Assembly (NCBI RefSeq): GCF_024464595.1
Contig: NZ_JANHAW010000002.1
Coordinates: 496,001-560,000, forward strand
Source: Halobellus litoreus
Lineage (GTDB): Archaea; Halobacteriota; Halobacteria; Halobacteriales; Haloferacaceae
Length of the DNA stretch: 64,000 nucleotides
Direction: 5' to 3'
Shown here: positions 63,299-64,000 of the stretch, piece after piece
Position numbering within the stretch: the first letter of the stretch is position 1
Layout: every line of letters begins with the position of its first letter
The notes under the pieces: generated by a model
Database searches by the model: none
What the model was told of the DNA's origin: nothing
What the model saw: only the letters and a program-made list of their open reading frames with translations
Program-made: the position numbers and the translations under genes

Positions 63299-63555
63299 TA
63301 GCTACACAAACCAGACAGGACGTTAAGAGGCTATCGGACGTTGGAGGAAGACGACCCCGGCACGCGGCCGCGTACCCGCCACTCCGAGACGAGGATCGAA
63401 TCGATATGCGATCGTGCGGTCAGGGGGGTCGTGCCGGAGGAGTCACCCCGCGTCCGCCGCGGTTGCTCGGCACGCCGGCGCGGGAACGACGGTCCGATGG
63501 ATGTACTTTTACCGCTCGGTGCCGACGTCTCTCCTAACCCAGCGAGATCCCAGCT

Positions 63556-63888
63556 ATGACCTTCGTCACGAAACTCCGCTTCCAGTCGGGGAACCGACAC
63601 GAACTGGAATCGGAAGTCTCAGACCTCAAATCGATGCTCGAACGCAAGGGCGCGGAGTGCAAGGGGCCGCACGCCGACCCGCCCGAGCGAATCACCGTCC
63701 CGCAGTACAAGTCGCTGCAGCCCGGCGACGCGTTCTCGGCGTGGGACTACACCGTCTACTCGCGACACCTGGAGATCCACGGCAACGACCACATCGCCCG
63801 CGAGGTCGGCCACATGGACTTCCCGGAGAGCCTCCACGTCGAAATCGAGGTCGAACAGCAGAAGCCCGCCGGTCACCTGCGGAAGTAG
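63556..63888 (+). CDS. S10-like (uS10 family) protein
   Basis: A 110-residue protein: MTFVTKLRFQSGNRHELESE, then LERKGAECKGPHADPPERIT and VYSRHLEIHGNDHIAREVGH. It has the uS10 fold but differs from the main archaeal S10; haloarchaea have such a second protein. A TACTTTTACC stretch near 63503-63512 may be its promoter. Position 63889-64000 holds no gene start that I can support. Confidence 0.8.
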   Translation: MTFVTKLRFQSGNRHELESEVSDLKSMLERKGAECKGPHADPPERITVPQYKSLQPGDAFSAWDYTVYSRHLEIHGNDHIAREVGHMDFPESLHVEIEVEQQKPAGHLRK

Positions 63889-64000
63889 CGCAGCGCGGGA
63901 GCCAACGGTCGAACCGCGGCGTCGACAACGACAACCGAACCGCGGGATCCGCGTCGACGTCGGCGCGTCCCGACGAGGGGGCGGCGACGACGACCGAAGC

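Overview
The window comes from a halophilic archaeon (class Halobacteria). The evidence is the acidic, Asp/Glu-rich proteins, the GC-rich coding with strong G/C third positions, and haloarchaeal families throughout: Bat-type HTH, HalX, HalOD1, TrmB, CheF, DUF5797 and DUF5787, a 20S proteasome alpha subunit, TFS and archaeal NAC. The psmC-like / YegP-like / DHFR order recalls the core chromosome of Haloferax relatives. The genus cannot be fixed from sequence reading alone.

The window has two halves. Positions 1 to about 33,470 are accessory and in flux. They hold a beta-lactamase-like hydrolase with a membrane partner, a Bat-type regulator, a DrrAB-like ABC exporter, and a band of decaying fragments at 5,595-8,337: HTH, ADP-ribosylglycohydrolase, Orc1/Cdc6 and UvrD/RecB-type helicase. 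Next come a CBS protein with a possible ribosome-hibernation tail, flavin enzymes, a DMT transporter, a stomatin-like operon and two divergent TrmB regulators. After a truncated transposase there is a more AT-rich catabolic island at 21,504-32,669: an IclR regulator, a complete five-gene dipeptide-type ABC importer, an M20 amidohydrolase, a creatininase-family enzyme, a polysaccharide-deacetylase-family enzyme and an SDR dehydrogenase. The half ends with a broken tyrosine-integrase gene beside tRNA-Glu(CTC), the usual layout at the edge of an element integrated into a tRNA gene.

Positions from about 33,478 to the end look like stable core chromosome. They hold a second proteasome alpha subunit, thymidylate synthase coupled to dihydrofolate reductase, an MFS transporter, a chemotaxis block (cheW opposite cheB-cheA-cheR-cheF), a MutS-like ATPase, a HalX/Bat response regulator, acyl-CoA dehydrogenase, a MenE-like ligase, methylmalonyl-CoA epimerase and mutase large subunit, NAC with TrmI, a UbiA/lycopene-cyclase fusion, TFS, DUF5797, DUF5787, a NUDIX hydrolase and an S10-like protein.

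The best candidates for something undescribed are the IclR-controlled importer with three different C-N hydrolase families, a divergent FtsZ/tubulin-like protein that lacks the GTPase signature loop, the paired 29-bp operators in front of the stomatin-like and HTH genes, two proteins with PD-(D/E)xK-like signatures (one with four clustered cysteines), an 82-bp near-perfect hairpin, and a candidate structured RNA at about 46,580. All functions are inferred from motifs read by eye; no database search was run.
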